DNA of 8,201 bases from Pseudomonadota bacterium (lineage in GTDB: Bacteria > Pseudomonadota > Gammaproteobacteria > Burkholderiales > Ferrovaceae), in the NCBI GenBank assembly GCA_021794775.1, contig JAJYQG010000036.1:1-8201 (forward strand), read 5' to 3'. Below are positions 7,275 through 8,201 of the stretch, one piece after another (the stretch's first letter is position 1; every line of letters begins with the position of its first letter). A program made the position numbers and the translations under genes. Under the pieces are notes generated by a model. It was not told the origin of the DNA. It ran no database searches and saw only the letters and a program-made list of their open reading frames with translations.

Positions 7275-7526
7275 CGAAATGAGTCGCTGGTCTTGCCATG
7301 GAGAATTCGGAACTCAAATGGGATGATACCAAGGGATCAGGGTAGCTAGGCAGACAACCGGTCATCGAGAAGGTCTGCCAGCATCCAGTGGTCCAAAATG
7401 GGTTGGCGGATGTCTTTCCCGGCTGGAATAGCGCTTCTCGGTCTGCGATCGTGTTGCGGATGGGAAGCTTCCAGTCGCGGTGTTGGTTGGCCACGAGCCA
7501 GGCTGGAATGGTATATCGATAGGGAG
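7275..7526. other. Gap between the aminotransferase and histidine kinase genes
   Basis: This 252-nt stretch should hold the promoter or leader of the kinase gene if that gene is not co-transcribed with the aminotransferase. Both flanking genes are on the minus strand. I see no convincing -35/-10 pair and no hairpin followed by a T-run. Two overlapping minus-strand frames are open for 60 or more codons, but neither has a ribosome-binding site or a family match. An 11-of-12 direct repeat (7418-7429 and 7498-7509, sharing GGCTGGAAT) and a 7-bp inverted repeat are the only other structures. Confidence 0.45.
7349..7379. repeat. Inverted repeat GGCAGAC-17 nt-GTCTGCC upstream of the kinase gene
   Basis: GGCAGAC (7349-7355) is perfectly complementary to GTCTGCC (7373-7379), separated by 17 nt, in the gap about 75-105 nt upstream of the kinase start. 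No T-tract follows on the minus strand, so it does not look like an intrinsic terminator for the aminotransferase gene. It could be a dimeric-regulator site, but a 7-bp arm with a long spacer may also arise by chance. Confidence 0.3.
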
Positions 7527-8201
7527 TTAGGCTGCGGTTGCATGGGCTAGGGAGCGAATCAAACTGGAAACGCGTTCCTGTTCATGTTGCTTGAGGGATG
7601 GGTATATCGGCAAGCATAGCACTTTGTGGGATATGTCCAAAGCAACGGAGAGATTATCGTGGCTTGCAGAAGGAAGGCCACGGTACATGGGAAATTGAGA
7701 AATCAGGGGATAGAAATAACGTCGGGTATAAACGTTGTGTTTCTTCAACGTTTCGTTCAGCTCATCCCGTGACAGCGGGTATTCCTGCTCGACCAGAATG
7801 GGGAAGTAGGCATAATTTGCCCTCTGCACCGTGGGCAGAGGAGGAATGTGAATGCCGGGTATATTGGCAAGTTCGGTACGATAGGTATGGTCAACATATT
7901 GTCGCCGGGTCAACATATGATCGGCATACTTGAGCTGTAGCAATCCAAGCGCGGCATTGAATTCGTTCATTTTGCCATTGATACCGGGCGCTACTACGGT
8001 CAATTCGTCGACATAGCCGAAGTTTTTGAGGTGGTCGATACGGGCCTTCGTTTTGGCATCGGGGCAAATGATGGCACCGCCTTCGAATGTGTTAAATACC
8101 TTGGTAGCGTGGAAACTTAGCACGGATAGGTCGCCATGGCGCAGAATGGATCCTCCGTTGTCGCGGACACCAAAGGCATGCGCTGCATCGTAGATAACCC
8201 T
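7527..8201 (-). CDS. DegT/DnrJ/EryC1/StrS-family sugar-nucleotide aminotransferase, VioA-like (partial, N-terminus outside window)
   Basis: The frame is open from the right edge (8201) to a TAA stop at 7527-7529, giving the last 224 residues of a protein that is normally about 370-380 long; roughly 150 N-terminal residues are missing. The family uses PLP to transfer an amino group, usually from glutamate, onto a keto-sugar nucleotide in the cytosol. The visible part has YDAAHAFG (its Asp contacts the PLP ring nitrogen), then SFHATKVFNTFEGG with the PLP-binding Lys encoded at 8100-8102, INGKMNEFNAALG, and RRYFYPL. The SFHATKVFNT form is typical of the VioA-type branch that makes dTDP-4-amino-4,6-dideoxyglucose, rather than the SFFGNK form of perosamine synthases; the exact sugar is unproven. 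A GTG at 8123 is internal, because the conserved DAAHAFG motif lies upstream of it. The protein probably supplies an amino sugar for O-antigen, capsule or exopolysaccharide. Confidence 0.92.
   Translation of the reverse strand, partial: RVIYDAAHAFGVRDNGGSILRHGDLSVLSFHATKVFNTFEGGAIICPDAKTKARIDHLKNFGYVDELTVVAPGINGKMNEFNAALGLLQLKYADHMLTRRQYVDHTYRTELANIPGIHIPPLPTVQRANYAYFPILVEQEYPLSRDELNETLKKHNVYTRRYFYPLISQFPMYRGLPSASHDNLSVALDISHKVLCLPIYPSLKQHEQERVSSLIRSLAHATAA

Noticed and set aside
7138..7494. A 118-codon minus-strand frame overlapping the start of the kinase gene.
   Set aside because: It runs out of frame through the kinase N-terminus and TM1 coding region, which is well supported by the CHASE kinase architecture. 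It has no ribosome-binding site or family match; only its gap portion is mentioned, as a possible remnant.
7527..8123. Treating GTG 8123 as the start of the aminotransferase.
   Set aside because: The same frame continues to the window edge and encodes the conserved YDAAHAFG motif upstream of this codon, so GTG 8123 is an internal Val.

Overview
The window looks like part of a chromosome from a Gram-negative proteobacterium with moderate-to-high GC. This is inferred from the families present: a multi-sensor GGDEF/EAL protein, a CHASE-type hybrid histidine kinase, a DnaQ-like exonuclease and a DegT-family sugar aminotransferase. I cannot name the genus. No tRNA, rRNA, CRISPR array, transposase or clear phage gene is visible.

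Layout: (i) positions 2-142 (+) may be the last codons of a glycosyltransferase-like gene entering from the left. (ii) 143-424 has no convincing gene but contains a bulged hairpin. (iii) 425-4075 (+) encodes a 1216-residue soluble c-di-GMP enzyme, read here as GAF-GAF-GGDEF-globin sensor-GAF-EAL-CZB-like. (iv) 4081-5037 (-) encodes a DEDDh 3'-5' exonuclease that converges on the c-di-GMP gene with a 5-nt gap. (v) 5043-7274 (-) encodes a membrane CHASE-HisKA-HATPase-REC hybrid kinase, 5 nt upstream of the exonuclease and probably co-transcribed with it. (vi) 7275-7526 is a short gap with a small inverted repeat. (vii) 7527-8201 (-) is the C-terminal 224 residues of a VioA-like sugar-nucleotide aminotransferase that runs off the right edge.

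How the genes may work together: two signalling proteins, one cytosolic and c-di-GMP-based, one at the membrane and phosphorelay-based, sit between what appear to be surface-polysaccharide genes. C-di-GMP commonly controls surface polysaccharide and attachment, so local co-function is reasonable, but nothing in the sequence proves it. The most notable object is the c-di-GMP protein. It keeps canonical catalytic motifs for both synthesis and hydrolysis, has a probable heme-binding globin domain and a GAF domain inserted between GGDEF and EAL, and ends in a compact zinc-site-like His/Cys signature.
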